Shown: positions 14,053-23,312, counted from the first letter of the stretch. The stretch is 33,891 nucleotides of DNA from DASPTR01 sp964475545 (GCA_964475545.1 CAYYXF010000008.1:1-33891), one strand, 5' to 3'. The notes: generated from the sequence alone by a model not told the origin. Made by a program: numbers and translations.

Positions 14053-16182
14053 TTGAGGCTTGCCGAATTCAGGTACAAGCTAGGTAGAATCGACAGAGGC
14101 TACAGCGGCAGAACGCTTTACTTGAATCTCTCCGACATGAAGATAACCAGTAAGCCGGTTTCTGATGACATGAAACTCAAATTCACGGGTGGGCGAGGCT
14201 TTGACTTGTGGCTTCTTTGGAATGCTCTGCCTAAAGACAGAGTAATCAGGTGGGACGAGCCTGAAAACGAGCTATGTATTGCATGTGGCCCTTTAGGCGG
14301 CACCCCAGTTTACCCTGGCAGCGGCAAAAGTATTGCTGTTTCAATATCACCCTTAACAGGGACAGTCATCGACTCTAACGTTGGCGGATACTTTGGACCA
14401 TACCTCAAATTTGCCGGTTGGGATGCACTCGAGATCCAAGGAAAAGCAGAATCTGAAGTTGTTATATTCATAGATGGCGATCAAGGAAAGGTTCAAGTTG
14501 ATAGCGAAACAGAATTGCCTTCTGAAACACACTTAATCGTCGACATGTTGACGAGGAAGTATGCAGGCGAAAAGCCAAACAGCGTATCTGTAGTGTCTTC
14601 TGGGCCAGGGGCTGAACACACTCTTCTTGGTTGCTTGAACTTCTCGTGGTACGATGTTGCCCGTAAAATCCACAGGTGTAAACAAGCTGGGCGAGGAGGT
14701 ATAGGCACCGTTCTTCGTAACAAGAAGATCAAAGCGATCGTTGTGAAATACTCAGGCAGAATAACAGTCGAGACCAATGGCCCGGCTGACCCGGAAATGG
14801 TGAAGAAAATAGGCAACGCTCACAGCCAAGAAATAAGAGCCCTCGACCCTAAGCAAAACGAGATGGCGGTTGTAGGAACTACTCACCTCGTGCCAATCAT
14901 GAACGAATTCGACCTTCTTCCCGTGAACAACTACAAATACGGTAGCCATCCAAAGGCTGACGACCTAGGGCGCGAAGCCTATCGAAGGAAGTTCCACAAA
15001 GGGTTCGACGGCTGCTGGATTGGCTGTGCGATGGCGTGTTCACATTGCGTGATAGATTTTGAACCCAAGACAGGACCATACAGAGGCCACAAGGTATTCG
15101 TAGATGGCCCTGAATACGAGACGATCGCAGGGGTAGGCAGCAACTGCGGGATTTTTGACCCTGATTATGTAATTGAAATGAATTTCTACTGTGACACGTA
15201 TGGATTGGATACAATCTCCATCGGCACTGCCATAGCCTTTACAATGGAATGTTATGAGGAAGGCTTGATCGATAAGAAAGCGACAGGAGGATTAGACCTA
15301 AGATTCGGCAATGGGGACGCTGCACTTGAACTCGTTCATCAAATGGCAAGAGGCGAAGGGTTTGGCTTAGTAGTCGGCCAGGGCATAAGACGGATGAAAA
15401 GTATCTTTGCCGAAGAATATGACGCAAGTCAAGAGAAGCTGTGTGATATCGGCATGGAAGCCAAGGGCTTGGAATTCTCTGAGTACGTGACTAAGGAATC
15501 ATTGGCACAGCAAGGCGGCTACGGTCTTGCCCTCAAAGGTCCTCAACACGACGAGGCCTGGCTGATCTTCCTTGACATGGTCTATAATCTGATGCCGACT
15601 TTCGAGCAAAAAGCCGAGAACCTTCACTGGTTTCCGATGTTTCGCACATGGTTTGGACTTAACGGTCTATGCAAGCTTCCGTGGAATGACGTTGTGCCTG
15701 AGGATAACAAGAACACAAAGGAGCCCGCCAAAGTAATGTCTCACGTTGAAAACTATGCAGGGTTCTTCTCTGCTGTCACAGGAAGAAAGACCACTCCAGA
15801 TGACATCATTAAGATGAGCGAGAGGGTATACAATTTTCAACGCATTTTCAACCTGAGAATGGGTTTCGGAACAAGAAAGCAAGACGCCATACCATACCGG
15901 GCAGTTGGGCCTGTCACAAGAGAAGAGTATGAAAGCCGCCAGAGTCGCTATGATAAAGAACTTGGAGAAAAAGTTGGCTACGACACAGCTGGCAGGTCAA
16001 CAGACGAGAAGTTAGCTGCATTAAGAAAGCATCGAGAGGCGGAGTATGAAAGACTTACAAACGCTGTCTACAAAAGACGCGGATGGACACAAGACGGCGT
16101 GCCCACAATGGAGAAAGTGAAAGCATTAGGAATAGACTATCCGGAAGTCGTCGAACTAGTTAAGAAGCACCTGCAGACCTAG
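14053..16182 (+). CDS. Aldehyde ferredoxin oxidoreductase family protein, AOR 1
   Basis: AOR-family enzymes use a tungsten (or molybdenum) bis-pyranopterin and one [4Fe-4S] cluster to oxidise aldehydes to acids, reducing ferredoxin. Family hallmarks include GYSGRTLYLNLSD, FTGGRGFD, CGPLGGTPVYPGSGK, SPLTGTVIDSNVGGYFGP, and GRGGIGTVLRNKKIKAI. The cluster region is GCWIGCAMACSHC, with C-x3-C-x3-C spacing instead of the textbook C-x2-C-x3-C; a later cysteine in GLNGLCKLPW is the likely fourth ligand. The frame extends to a GTG at 14008, but GAGGTG at 14041-14046 sits six bases before an in-frame TTG at 14053, which I chose (709 residues). The C-terminal 80 residues, highly charged, are longer than in AOR 2. 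Confidence 0.9.
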   Translation: MRLAEFRYKLGRIDRGYSGRTLYLNLSDMKITSKPVSDDMKLKFTGGRGFDLWLLWNALPKDRVIRWDEPENELCIACGPLGGTPVYPGSGKSIAVSISPLTGTVIDSNVGGYFGPYLKFAGWDALEIQGKAESEVVIFIDGDQGKVQVDSETELPSETHLIVDMLTRKYAGEKPNSVSVVSSGPGAEHTLLGCLNFSWYDVARKIHRCKQAGRGGIGTVLRNKKIKAIVVKYSGRITVETNGPADPEMVKKIGNAHSQEIRALDPKQNEMAVVGTTHLVPIMNEFDLLPVNNYKYGSHPKADDLGREAYRRKFHKGFDGCWIGCAMACSHCVIDFEPKTGPYRGHKVFVDGPEYETIAGVGSNCGIFDPDYVIEMNFYCDTYGLDTISIGTAIAFTMECYEEGLIDKKATGGLDLRFGNGDAALELVHQMARGEGFGLVVGQGIRRMKSIFAEEYDASQEKLCDIGMEAKGLEFSEYVTKESLAQQGGYGLALKGPQHDEAWLIFLDMVYNLMPTFEQKAENLHWFPMFRTWFGLNGLCKLPWNDVVPEDNKNTKEPAKVMSHVENYAGFFSAVTGRKTTPDDIIKMSERVYNFQRIFNLRMGFGTRKQDAIPYRAVGPVTREEYESRQSRYDKELGEKVGYDTAGRSTDEKLAALRKHREAEYERLTNAVYKRRGWTQDGVPTMEKVKALGIDYPEVVELVKKHLQT

Positions 16183-16269
16183 GTACACCGCTAGCTGGTC
16201 TTGAGTGTGTGCCGTAACGCGTGCTCTATGCTTATTGCCTTTCAGCATACTCTTTGTCCTTTCGATGCA

Positions 16270-16275
16270 TTTTTT
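16270..16275 (+). terminator. Possible oligo-T terminator after AOR 1
   Basis: A run of six T lies about 90 bases after the AOR 1 stop codon, the kind of U-rich tract at which archaeal RNA polymerase releases. No hairpin is required or evident. The rest of 16183-16412 shows no convincing gene. Confidence 0.3.
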
Positions 16276-16412
16276 CCCAAAGAGGTTAGAAAGGGCTAAT
16301 TGCAGGCAGTGAAAACCTTCACTATGTCAAGAATACAGCTTTTCTCTCTGCTCGTAGTGATGACATAAGGCTTCGGAAAAGCGCGCGTTGCATGTGCGCA
16401 CACGCCTACCCC

Positions 16413-16512
16413 NNNNNNNNNNNNNNNNNNNNNNNNNNNNNNNNNNNNNNNNNNNNNNNNNNNNNNNNNNNNNNNNNNNNNNNNNNNNNNNNNNNNNNNN
16501 NNNNNNNNNNNN
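16413..16512. other. Scaffold gap, 100 N
   Basis: Exactly 100 unknown bases, the conventional filler for a gap of unknown size. The sequences on the two sides do not overlap, in contrast to the second gap. The real missing length could be anything, so continuity between AOR 1 and the membrane glycosyltransferase is not established. Confidence 0.98.
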
Positions 16513-16615
16513 GATCGACAATAAGCTTATCAAACAAAGCCCAAGCAGCACAGAGCGTTGGGTGAACAAATATCAGCACACGCTAAGTTGGGCTGGACTT
16601 GAGAAGGCTGTCTAA
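16513..16615 (+). CDS. Possible 3' end of a gene cut by the gap
   Basis: The frame starting at the right edge of the gap is open for 33 codons and ends at a TAA at 16613-16615. It encodes NKLIKQSPSSTERWVNKYQ and then HTLSWAGLEKAV. The end overlaps the TTG start of the next gene by 17 bases, a typical operon junction. The fragment is too short to assign to a family, and chance openness is possible over this length. Confidence 0.25.
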
Positions 16616-17786
16616 GCAAAGTAAGGTAATCGGCAATATTCTAAGTATAGGTTTAGCGTCAAGATTCATAGTCTATTTCTCTGCGGTTGTTGGATATTAC
16701 ACGATAGGTGTTAGAGAACCTGTTCCTAACGAGGGTTTATGGGACTTAGGCCTGCCGTTGGTGAACCTCTTTAGCCGCTGGGACGCAGGACACTATATAA
16801 ACATTGCACTGAACTGGTATTCAATCGGTCCCAAAGGCCCAACCGAAGTCTGGGCCTTTTTTCCTTTATACCCTATAATCATGCGTATCACAGGGGTTCC
16901 GCTTGCGAACCTGGTCAGTCCATTCCAAGCCGTGGCACTAGGCGGATTCTTAATAAGCAATATACTATTTTTGGTCCTAGTTTTCTATTTTTATAGACTG
17001 AGCGAAATAGTGCTCAAAGATAGTGGTTTGGCTTTGCTCTCCACGACTGTGTTTTCGCTGTGGCCCGGGTCATTATTCTACTCTTGTGTTTATCCCGAGT
17101 GTCTTTTTATGACCCTGATAGTAACTGCACTGTATTTCATTGAAAAAGATAGGACTTCTGCTGCAATGATTCTGGGCTTTCTTGCTGGGTGGGCTCGACC
17201 AACGGGATTCTTGATATTTGTGCCATTCATTTACAAAGCGATTGAAAAACGTAGCTGGTACATAGTTCTCCAATCAATAATCGTCTCTTTACCTTACTTG
17301 CTGTTTAGCATTTATGGCTTTGTTGAAACGGGTATTTTTCCAATACGAGAATGGGCCTATGCAAAGTACTGGAATCAGCCAATTCCCTTAGTATTCGGTC
17401 AGCTTTTGGACTATCCGGTTCCTTCAGGAGTGCCAAAACTGGGGTATACACTTCTTGCGGTTGTAGAGCTGATTCTTGTAATGGCAGTCCTTGTCTACCT
17501 TTTCTCGTCTAAGGATTTGCTTGTTGCAACGTTATCACTTGGTTTCAAAAAGAGACACGACGAAGCAAAGTATCTTGGCTTCGCTTTGGCACTATTTCCG
17601 ACGATTCTGTCTTATGGGTCAATACTCAATCTTCATAGATATGCAGTAGCTTTGATTCCGCTATACTGGATCTTGGCAAAGGTTGCCAACCGTAGTAAGG
17701 TAGCCATGGTGTTGCTTATGTCCACAATCTTGATGGCGTTGGTAATAGGTACAATCCTTTTTGCAACATGGAGATGGTATCCGTGA
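16599..17786 (+). CDS. PIG-V/Gpi18-like membrane mannosyltransferase
   Basis: The 395-residue integral membrane protein has about nine to ten hydrophobic segments. Early loops carry FSRWDAGHYINIALNWY and WAFFPLYPIIMR, which match the motifs of GPI mannosyltransferase II (PIG-V/GPI18, GT-C fold, COG5542). WDAGHY holds the presumed catalytic Asp. Later motifs are FSLWPGSLFYSCVYPECLF and GWARPTGFLI. The enzyme would transfer a sugar from a polyprenyl-phosphate donor on the outer face of the membrane, possibly in N-glycan or glycolipid assembly. The start is a TTG overlapping the end of the gap-truncated frame; no clear Shine-Dalgarno is seen. The surface glycoprotein at 10788-12488 is a conceivable client, by inference. 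Confidence 0.83.
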   Translation: MRRLSKQSKVIGNILSIGLASRFIVYFSAVVGYYTIGVREPVPNEGLWDLGLPLVNLFSRWDAGHYINIALNWYSIGPKGPTEVWAFFPLYPIIMRITGVPLANLVSPFQAVALGGFLISNILFLVLVFYFYRLSEIVLKDSGLALLSTTVFSLWPGSLFYSCVYPECLFMTLIVTALYFIEKDRTSAAMILGFLAGWARPTGFLIFVPFIYKAIEKRSWYIVLQSIIVSLPYLLFSIYGFVETGIFPIREWAYAKYWNQPIPLVFGQLLDYPVPSGVPKLGYTLLAVVELILVMAVLVYLFSSKDLLVATLSLGFKKRHDEAKYLGFALALFPTILSYGSILNLHRYAVALIPLYWILAKVANRSKVAMVLLMSTILMALVIGTILFATWRWYP

Positions 17787-18026
17787 TTTCGAGACATTCT
17801 TTTTGGGCGGCCCCTCTAAAAACAGGAAAAGTAGAAAAAAAGGTTGAGCGAGTGATGTCTCTATTTGGGCTGGGTTCAAACCCTGCGCTCCGCACTGCAC
17901 ATGGACGAACGGCACTTCACGAGTCACGCCCAAACAAATGAGATTCAGGACGGGAGGGGAAATCCTGAAGTCTACTGCGCGATCCTACGTGTTTTCTGCA
18001 AAAGCTGAAACAGTGGCAGACTTAGC

Positions 18027-19469
18027 CTAGTATGATCTGGCAAAGTAAACTACTTCCTTCGCCTGCCCCCCACAATATACACAATCCGAGAATGGTTTCT
18101 CTTTCTCAAAGGGCACTATCCTTATCGTCGCTCCTGTCTCCTCTTTTATCTTTTCTTCACACTTCCTGTTGGAGCACCAGGATGCTCTGATGAATCCCCC
18201 TTTCTTCTCAAGGGTTTCTTTGAACGCGTCATAGGTTTTCACCGTGGTTGTGTTCTCCTCGAGGAACTTCCTAGCTTTGCTGAGGAGGTTGTTTTGAATT
18301 TTGTCGAGTAGTTTCTCAACGGCACTTTCTATCTGCTCGTCTTTCACAGCGGCCTTTTCGAACGTGTCCCTTCTGACTGTCACAACTTGGTTTTGTTTTA
18401 TGTCTCTGGGGCCAATCTCGATTCTTATTGGAACGCCTTTGAGTTCCCACTCGTTGAATTTCCATCCTGGAGTGTATTCTCGTCTGTCGTCTAGAACGGC
18501 TGCGATGCCTTTTTTCCGTAGCCTCGCATGTATTTCTCCTGCCTTTGCTGCTATTTGTTCAGCTTCCAAGCCCTTGTAAGGTATTGGGACTATTACGACC
18601 TGTGTTGGCGCTATCTTCGGCGGCAAAACTAACCCTTTGTCGTCGCCATGCAGCATCACGAGGGCTCCTATCATGCGTGTTGAGAAGCCCCATGATGTTT
18701 GCCAAACGTTTTGTTCTTTTTCGTTCTGGTCGAGGAACGTTATGCCGAAGACTTTCGAGAAATTCTGTCCAAGCTGATGTGAGGTTCCCATCTGTAATGC
18801 CTTTCCATCAGGCATCATTGCTTCCAAAGTCAACGTGTAGAGGGCTCCTGCGAATTTCTCCATTTCAGTTTTCTTGCCTGCGAGAACTGGAACTGCCAAA
18901 TAGCTTTCCATCACGTCTTTGTATGCGTTCAGTATTTCCATTGCTTCTTGGTCAGCTTCTTCGTTTGTTGCATGGGCTGTATGGCCTTCCTGCCAAAGGA
19001 ATTCTCTTGTTCTCAGGAAGAGTTTTGTTGCTTTTGTTTCCCACCTGACGACGCTGCACCACTGGTTCAATTTGAGGGGCAGATCTCTCCAGCTTCTGAT
19101 CCATTTTGCGTATGTCGCGTACATGATGGTTTCAGACGTTGGTCTTATTGCAAGTCTTTCCTCCAGCGGGCTGTCTCCGCCCTCGGTGACCCAGGCAACT
19201 TCGGGAACAAAGCCTGCGAAATGCTTCGCTTCTTTCTTCAAGAAACTCTCAGGGATGAAAAGTGGGAAGTAGACGTTCCTATGTCCTGTTGCCTTTATTT
19301 TTTGGTTAAAGATTTCTTGGATTCTCTCCCAGATGGCATACGAATCTTCCCTAAAGATCATGCAGCCTTTCACTGGAGCATAATCGGCCAGACCTGACTT
19401 CAACACGACCTGCGTATACCATTCTGAGAAATCTTTGTCCTTCTTTACAGTCACTCCTGTATCTGACAT
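18027..19469 (-). CDS. proS: Prolyl-tRNA synthetase, archaeal/eukaryotic type
   Basis: ProRS charges tRNA-Pro. The 480-residue protein has the class II catalytic core. Key segments are VKGCMIFREDSYAIWERIQ, RPTSETIMYATYAKWIRSWRDLP, WETKATKLFLRTREFLWQEGHTAH and QTSWGFSTRMIGALVMLHGDDKGLVLPP (motif 3). The anticodon-binding domain spans about residues 285-390. The C-terminal domain typical of the archaeal/eukaryotic type has a zinc site (CSNRKC and CVYCGG) and ends in the expected aromatic residue, ARSY. The ATG follows GGAGAG. No bacterial INS editing domain is present, as usual for this type. It is divergent from aPGAM. Confidence 0.97.
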   Translation of the reverse strand: MSDTGVTVKKDKDFSEWYTQVVLKSGLADYAPVKGCMIFREDSYAIWERIQEIFNQKIKATGHRNVYFPLFIPESFLKKEAKHFAGFVPEVAWVTEGGDSPLEERLAIRPTSETIMYATYAKWIRSWRDLPLKLNQWCSVVRWETKATKLFLRTREFLWQEGHTAHATNEEADQEAMEILNAYKDVMESYLAVPVLAGKKTEMEKFAGALYTLTLEAMMPDGKALQMGTSHQLGQNFSKVFGITFLDQNEKEQNVWQTSWGFSTRMIGALVMLHGDDKGLVLPPKIAPTQVVIVPIPYKGLEAEQIAAKAGEIHARLRKKGIAAVLDDRREYTPGWKFNEWELKGVPIRIEIGPRDIKQNQVVTVRRDTFEKAAVKDEQIESAVEKLLDKIQNNLLSKARKFLEENTTTVKTYDAFKETLEKKGGFIRASWCSNRKCEEKIKEETGATIRIVPFEKEKPFSDCVYCGGQAKEVVYFARSY

Positions 19470-19499
19470 TTTATCTCTCCAAATGTTCCTTAGTGGTTG

Positions 19500-19508
19500 A
19501 ATATAATC
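19500..19508 (-). promoter_or_regulatory. TATA box of proS
   Basis: Minus-strand GATTATATT lies about 35 bases upstream of the proS ATG. Transcription is predicted near 19480, just ahead of the GGAGAG ribosome-binding site. The remaining bases to 19714 presumably hold the opposite promoter for aPGAM; AT-rich stretches near 19616 and 19653 are candidates but neither stands out. Confidence 0.45.
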
Positions 19509-19714
19509 CTAGCGAAAAACAGATCCCAATACGGGCTAAGTGTTCCGAAAATTCAACAATGTGGAACGCAATCGCCCATGTTCAACCACTTCCCACCAAT
19601 GTAACAGAGGGAATTATTAAACATTTCTTCGCTACATGACATACGCAAGTGTTTTAACTAAACGAAGCTTAGACTTTGATACATCTGTGTCGACTGAAAT
19701 GGTGTGAATTGAGA

Positions 19715-20956
19715 TTGAAGGCAATTCTGATCATAGCCGATGGGATGGCTGATAGACCGCTTGAAGAGCTAGACTGGAAAACTCCATTGGAGGCGGCGCA
19801 CAGACCTTCGCTGAACCAGATCGCCAAAACAGGAATAAGTGGAATACTTGATCCTCTCTCGCCTGGGATGCCCCCAGGAAGCGATACGGCAACGCTTGCA
19901 TTACTAGGGTATGACGCGTTGAAGATATACTCTGGAAGAGGCGCCTTGGAGGCGCTAGGCTCAGGAGTGCGAATTCTTCCTGGTGATGTGGCTTTCAGAT
20001 GCAATTATGCAACTGCCGACAAGAATCTAGTTGTTCTAGACAGGCGAGCAGGCAGAATCGTGAATGAGGATGCAGTCAAACTTGCCAATAGCTTACAGAG
20101 AGTCAATTTTGGAAAATCTTCAAGAACAAAGTTCTTATTCAAAAGCACTATTCAACATCGCGCCGTCCTTGTTCTTCGTGGACCTAGGTTGTCAACAGCC
20201 GTCAGCGACTCAGATCCTGAAAAAATCGGAGAGAAGGCTTTGGAGATGAAGCCGCTTGACAACAGCAACGAATCAAAGCTGACGGCCAAGATTGCTAACA
20301 AACTCGCGCGTGAGTTCCGCAGGGTCTTGAAGGATCACCCGATAAATAAAGAAAGGAAAAAACGAGGGCTTCCAGCGGCAAACATAATCTTGTTTAGAGG
20401 TGCAGGCACTCTCCCGAGCGTGTGTCCTCTTCAGCGGATATATGATATCAAAGCTGCATGTGTAGCTGCTGCGCCGCTAGTCAAAGGCGTGTGTAAGACT
20501 GTTGGAATGCGATCGATTGATGTTAAAGGTGCGACTGGAACACCTCAGACAAACTACATGGCTAAGTCAAAGGCAGTGGTTGAGGCTCTGAAAAGCTATG
20601 ATTTTGTGCTATTACATGTGAAGGCAGCAGATGTTGTCAGTCACGATGGGAAAGCGAAACAGAAAGTCGAAGTGATTGAGAAGATTGACGCCATGCTAGG
20701 TCATCTGCTGAATAGAGTTGATCTAGGTTCAACTTACTTGGCAGTAACCGCTGATCACACTACATCCACGCTTACCGGAAATCATGAAGGCGACCCTGTC
20801 CCGATAGCCATAACAGGTCCATATGTTCGCCGTGACCGTATAGAAGAATTCGACGAAAGATCCTGTGCCATGGGGGGACTTGGACGTTTGAGAGGATCGG
20901 ATTTAATGCCCATACTCATGAATCTTCTTGGCAAAACGAAAAAGTTCGGAGCCTAA
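19715..20956 (+). CDS. apgM: 2,3-bisphosphoglycerate-independent phosphoglycerate mutase, archaeal type
   Basis: aPGAM interconverts 3- and 2-phosphoglycerate in glycolysis and gluconeogenesis, using two divalent metals and a catalytic serine. KAILIIADGMADRPLEEL holds the first metal ligand. PGSDTATLALLGYD carries the phosphorylated serine. GRGALEALGSGV, LLHVKAADVVSHDG and VTADHTTSTLTGNHEGDPVP supply the remaining metal and substrate ligands. Length is normal at about 414 residues. The open frame begins at a TTG at 19676, but the family starts directly before the KAILIIADGM strand; GGTGTGA at 19701-19707 suits the TTG at 19715, with another TTG at 19709. It is convergent with the NAD-kinase-like gene, with a single base between stop codons. 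Confidence 0.95.
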   Translation: MKAILIIADGMADRPLEELDWKTPLEAAHRPSLNQIAKTGISGILDPLSPGMPPGSDTATLALLGYDALKIYSGRGALEALGSGVRILPGDVAFRCNYATADKNLVVLDRRAGRIVNEDAVKLANSLQRVNFGKSSRTKFLFKSTIQHRAVLVLRGPRLSTAVSDSDPEKIGEKALEMKPLDNSNESKLTAKIANKLAREFRRVLKDHPINKERKKRGLPAANIILFRGAGTLPSVCPLQRIYDIKAACVAAAPLVKGVCKTVGMRSIDVKGATGTPQTNYMAKSKAVVEALKSYDFVLLHVKAADVVSHDGKAKQKVEVIEKIDAMLGHLLNRVDLGSTYLAVTADHTTSTLTGNHEGDPVPIAITGPYVRRDRIEEFDERSCAMGGLGRLRGSDLMPILMNLLGKTKKFGA

Positions 20957-20957
20957 C

Positions 20958-22085
20958 TCACTGGACCTGCACAAGCCGCCATTCTCTATAATCTGTGACA
21001 ACTCTGATGTATCCTTTGAGCATAGCGTCAGCTTGGGCGTCGCCTGTGTCAACTCTCAAAACGTTTCCTTCGATGCTCTGAAGCTTGTTCTTGGTTGCCG
21101 CAACAATTATCCGCTCTTTACCTACGCGCCTGATGATTTTCGGGCTTATCTGCTGATTACCTCTTCCGAAGAGGATTCCTTGATGCCCAATAGGTGAGAG
21201 AACGATCCACGTATGCTGCCAATCGTTCACTTCTTTCAAAATTCCTCTCTCATCTACATCAAGTATGACCTTGCCCCTCCTGTAAACGTCCACTCCTAAA
21301 ACCGTTTTCTCCGTGCCTAGTAACTCTGCAATGCGTTTGACAGTTGTCCCTGGACCCAACAAGAAAGTTCCGCCTGGTTGCATCTCTTCTATTATGAATC
21401 TTGCTGCAGCGGTTTGGTTGTCTTTTTCATCAACCGTTTCAGGGCTCACTTGCTTGCTCCCTTGAATGTGTGTTGGCAGAAAGGGGCCTTTCATGAAACC
21501 ATGAAGTTTAACTGTGAAAGTGTCGTTTCGTATAGCCTCTTCATCAGTATCCATGATTTCAAACTCGGTTATTTCGGCCTGGTTTTGACCGAAGGCCAAT
21601 ACCACGTCCACGGCGTCTGAAGGGTTCACTGCAAAAATGCCACTGTACATTTTTACCCCAGATGGAACGCCTAGAACTGGAACCTCAGCAGAGCCCTTCA
21701 TGGCGTCCAAGATGTCCTTTGCTGTTCCGTCTCCACCGACAAAAACTATCAAATCCACTTGTGTTGCCACTAATAACTTGACCGCCTTTTGCGTGTCTGC
21801 TGCGGTCGTTGCTTTTCCAATTTTCATAGGCAAGACTTGAAAAGTGAAGTTCGCGGTTTTTGCTTCGACTTCTCCCATTATGCGAGGGCATGTTAATAGC
21901 TCAATGCTTACGTCTTCTGCTTTTTCTCTTAGTCTGTGCAGAAATTCGGTTGCTCTACTGGGGGCTATTGGTTCGGCTCCTCTAGCAATTGCCTCTTCCA
22001 GAATGTTATCTGTTCCTTTCAATCCTACTTTGCCGCCCATACCGGCTATCGGGTTGACAATGAGGCCCAACTTCATGATTTTCAT
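20958..22085 (-). CDS. ATP-NAD kinase family protein (COG3199 type)
   Basis: The 375-residue protein begins KLGLIVNPIAGMGGKVGLKG and contains FVGGDGTAKDILDAM, the GGDGT phosphate-binding motif of NAD/diacylglycerol kinases, followed by LGVPSGVKMYSGIFAVNP. It belongs to the larger archaeal/bacterial ATP-NAD kinase-like family, often annotated as AcoX-like or predicted polyphosphate/ATP-NAD kinase. It would phosphorylate NAD to NADP, but a different substrate cannot be excluded because the family is longer than classical NadK and less studied. FLLGPGTTVKRIAELLG and AATKNKLQSIEGNVLRVDTGD are in the C-terminal half. Start codons ATG at 22085 and 22076 are both plausible. Confidence 0.85.
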   Translation of the reverse strand: MKIMKLGLIVNPIAGMGGKVGLKGTDNILEEAIARGAEPIAPSRATEFLHRLREKAEDVSIELLTCPRIMGEVEAKTANFTFQVLPMKIGKATTAADTQKAVKLLVATQVDLIVFVGGDGTAKDILDAMKGSAEVPVLGVPSGVKMYSGIFAVNPSDAVDVVLAFGQNQAEITEFEIMDTDEEAIRNDTFTVKLHGFMKGPFLPTHIQGSKQVSPETVDEKDNQTAAARFIIEEMQPGGTFLLGPGTTVKRIAELLGTEKTVLGVDVYRRGKVILDVDERGILKEVNDWQHTWIVLSPIGHQGILFGRGNQQISPKIIRRVGKERIIVAATKNKLQSIEGNVLRVDTGDAQADAMLKGYIRVVTDYREWRLVQVQ

Positions 22086-22264
22086 AATTCACAGGATTGT
22101 AGCATCGGCTATAAACTCTTTTGATGAGGCGTAGCGGATTACAGCATACTTGTGTCGAAGCGAACTGTCATGCTGCCTATGTTACAGAGGTCATTTCTGC
22201 TCGATAATTCTTATATTTCAAGGCCACAAGACTGTTTGCCACCGATTGGGAACGAGGTTGCGTG

Positions 22265-23242
22265 ATGTCGACAAAGGTGATGAAAAGAATTCTTGTGACA
22301 GGCTCTACTGGTCAAATTGGGTCTGAACTAACTCTTGAGCTGAGAAGAAAATATGGCGGAAAGAACGTCGTTGCAGTCAGACACAAAAGGCAGCCGAGCG
22401 AGACGCTGTTGAAGTCAGGCCCACTTGAGCATGTTGACCTTAACAGCGAGGAAAGCATTGAAAAAGTTGTGAAACAGCACGACATCGATACAATCTATCA
22501 CTTGGCAGCCGTGCTGTCAGCTACTGGAGAAGAAAATCCACAAGTCGCTTGGGCTGTGAATATAGGTAGCCTCTACAACGTCTTGGAGGTTGCAAGGAAA
22601 TTCAAACTGTTGAGAGTGTTTTGGCCAAGTTCCATAGCAGTATTCGGACCTTCAACGCCGAGGATCAATACACCCCAAGAGACGGTCTTAATTCCAAAAA
22701 CCATATACGGGGTCTCCAAAGTGGCAGGCGAGCTTTTGTGCAATTACTATTTCATCAAATATGGCGTGGATGTCCGCAGTGTGCGCTATCCAGGCATAAT
22801 AAGCAGTGAAGTCTTGCCGGGCGGAGGCACAACAGATTACGCCGTAGCCATATTCTATGAAGCGATAAAGAAGAAGCTCTACACATGCTTTGTAAGAGAA
22901 GATACAGTCCTCCCCATGATGTACATGCCTGACTGTCTGAAAGCCACGATAGATCTGATGGAAGCCGATCCTTCCAGAGTCAAACGCCACGACAGCTACA
23001 ACTTGGCTGGAATGAGCTTCTCGGCAGGGGAGCTTGCAGCAGAAATCAAGAAGTACATCCCAGAATTCAAATGTGATTACAAACCTGACTTCAGACAAAA
23101 GATTGCTGATTCATGGCCAATGTCGATTGACGACAGCGTAGCCCACAAAGAATGGGGATGGAAGCCAACATATGATCTGGCCGCGATGACCAAGGACATG
23201 ATGGCAAAGCTGTCAAAACGTTTCGCTGAAGGCAAACTGTAG
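22265..23242 (+). CDS. tdh: L-threonine 3-dehydrogenase, SDR (epimerase-like) type
   Basis: This NAD-dependent enzyme oxidises threonine to 2-amino-3-oxobutyrate. The Rossmann motif is RILVTGSTGQIGSEL. The catalytic serine region is FWPSSIAVFGPSTP and the Tyr-x3-Lys is YGVSKVAGELLCNYY. The family-specific RSVRYPGIISSEVLPGGGT, TDYAVAIFYEA and LPMMYMPDCLKATIDLM match the SDR-type threonine dehydrogenase, not the zinc-dependent one. The frame opens at GTG 22262; GAGG at 22254-22257 best fits ATG 22265. CTTATATTTC near 22209 is a candidate TATA box. The next gene, KBL, catalyses the following step, which strongly supports the call. Confidence 0.94.
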   Translation: MSTKVMKRILVTGSTGQIGSELTLELRRKYGGKNVVAVRHKRQPSETLLKSGPLEHVDLNSEESIEKVVKQHDIDTIYHLAAVLSATGEENPQVAWAVNIGSLYNVLEVARKFKLLRVFWPSSIAVFGPSTPRINTPQETVLIPKTIYGVSKVAGELLCNYYFIKYGVDVRSVRYPGIISSEVLPGGGTTDYAVAIFYEAIKKKLYTCFVREDTVLPMMYMPDCLKATIDLMEADPSRVKRHDSYNLAGMSFSAGELAAEIKKYIPEFKCDYKPDFRQKIADSWPMSIDDSVAHKEWGWKPTYDLAAMTKDMMAKLSKRFAEGKL

Positions 23243-23312
23243 ATGGCAGGCTTGTCGAAATCTGCGAGAAAGGGTTAAGAGAAAGTGTGATAGACTAGGA
23301 AAAAGAGGTTTG

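Noticed and set aside
17866..17891. tRNA-like T-arm (GGGTTCAAACCC) on the plus strand in the 240-base interval before proS
   Set aside because: The T stem pairs poorly, no complementary acceptor strand or anticodon arm lies upstream, and no CCA follows. Probably a chance hairpin.
20956..20958. One-base spacing between aPGAM and the NAD-kinase-like gene as a sign of antisense regulation
   Set aside because: Tail-to-tail packing is common in compact archaeal genomes, and nothing in the sequence indicates regulation.
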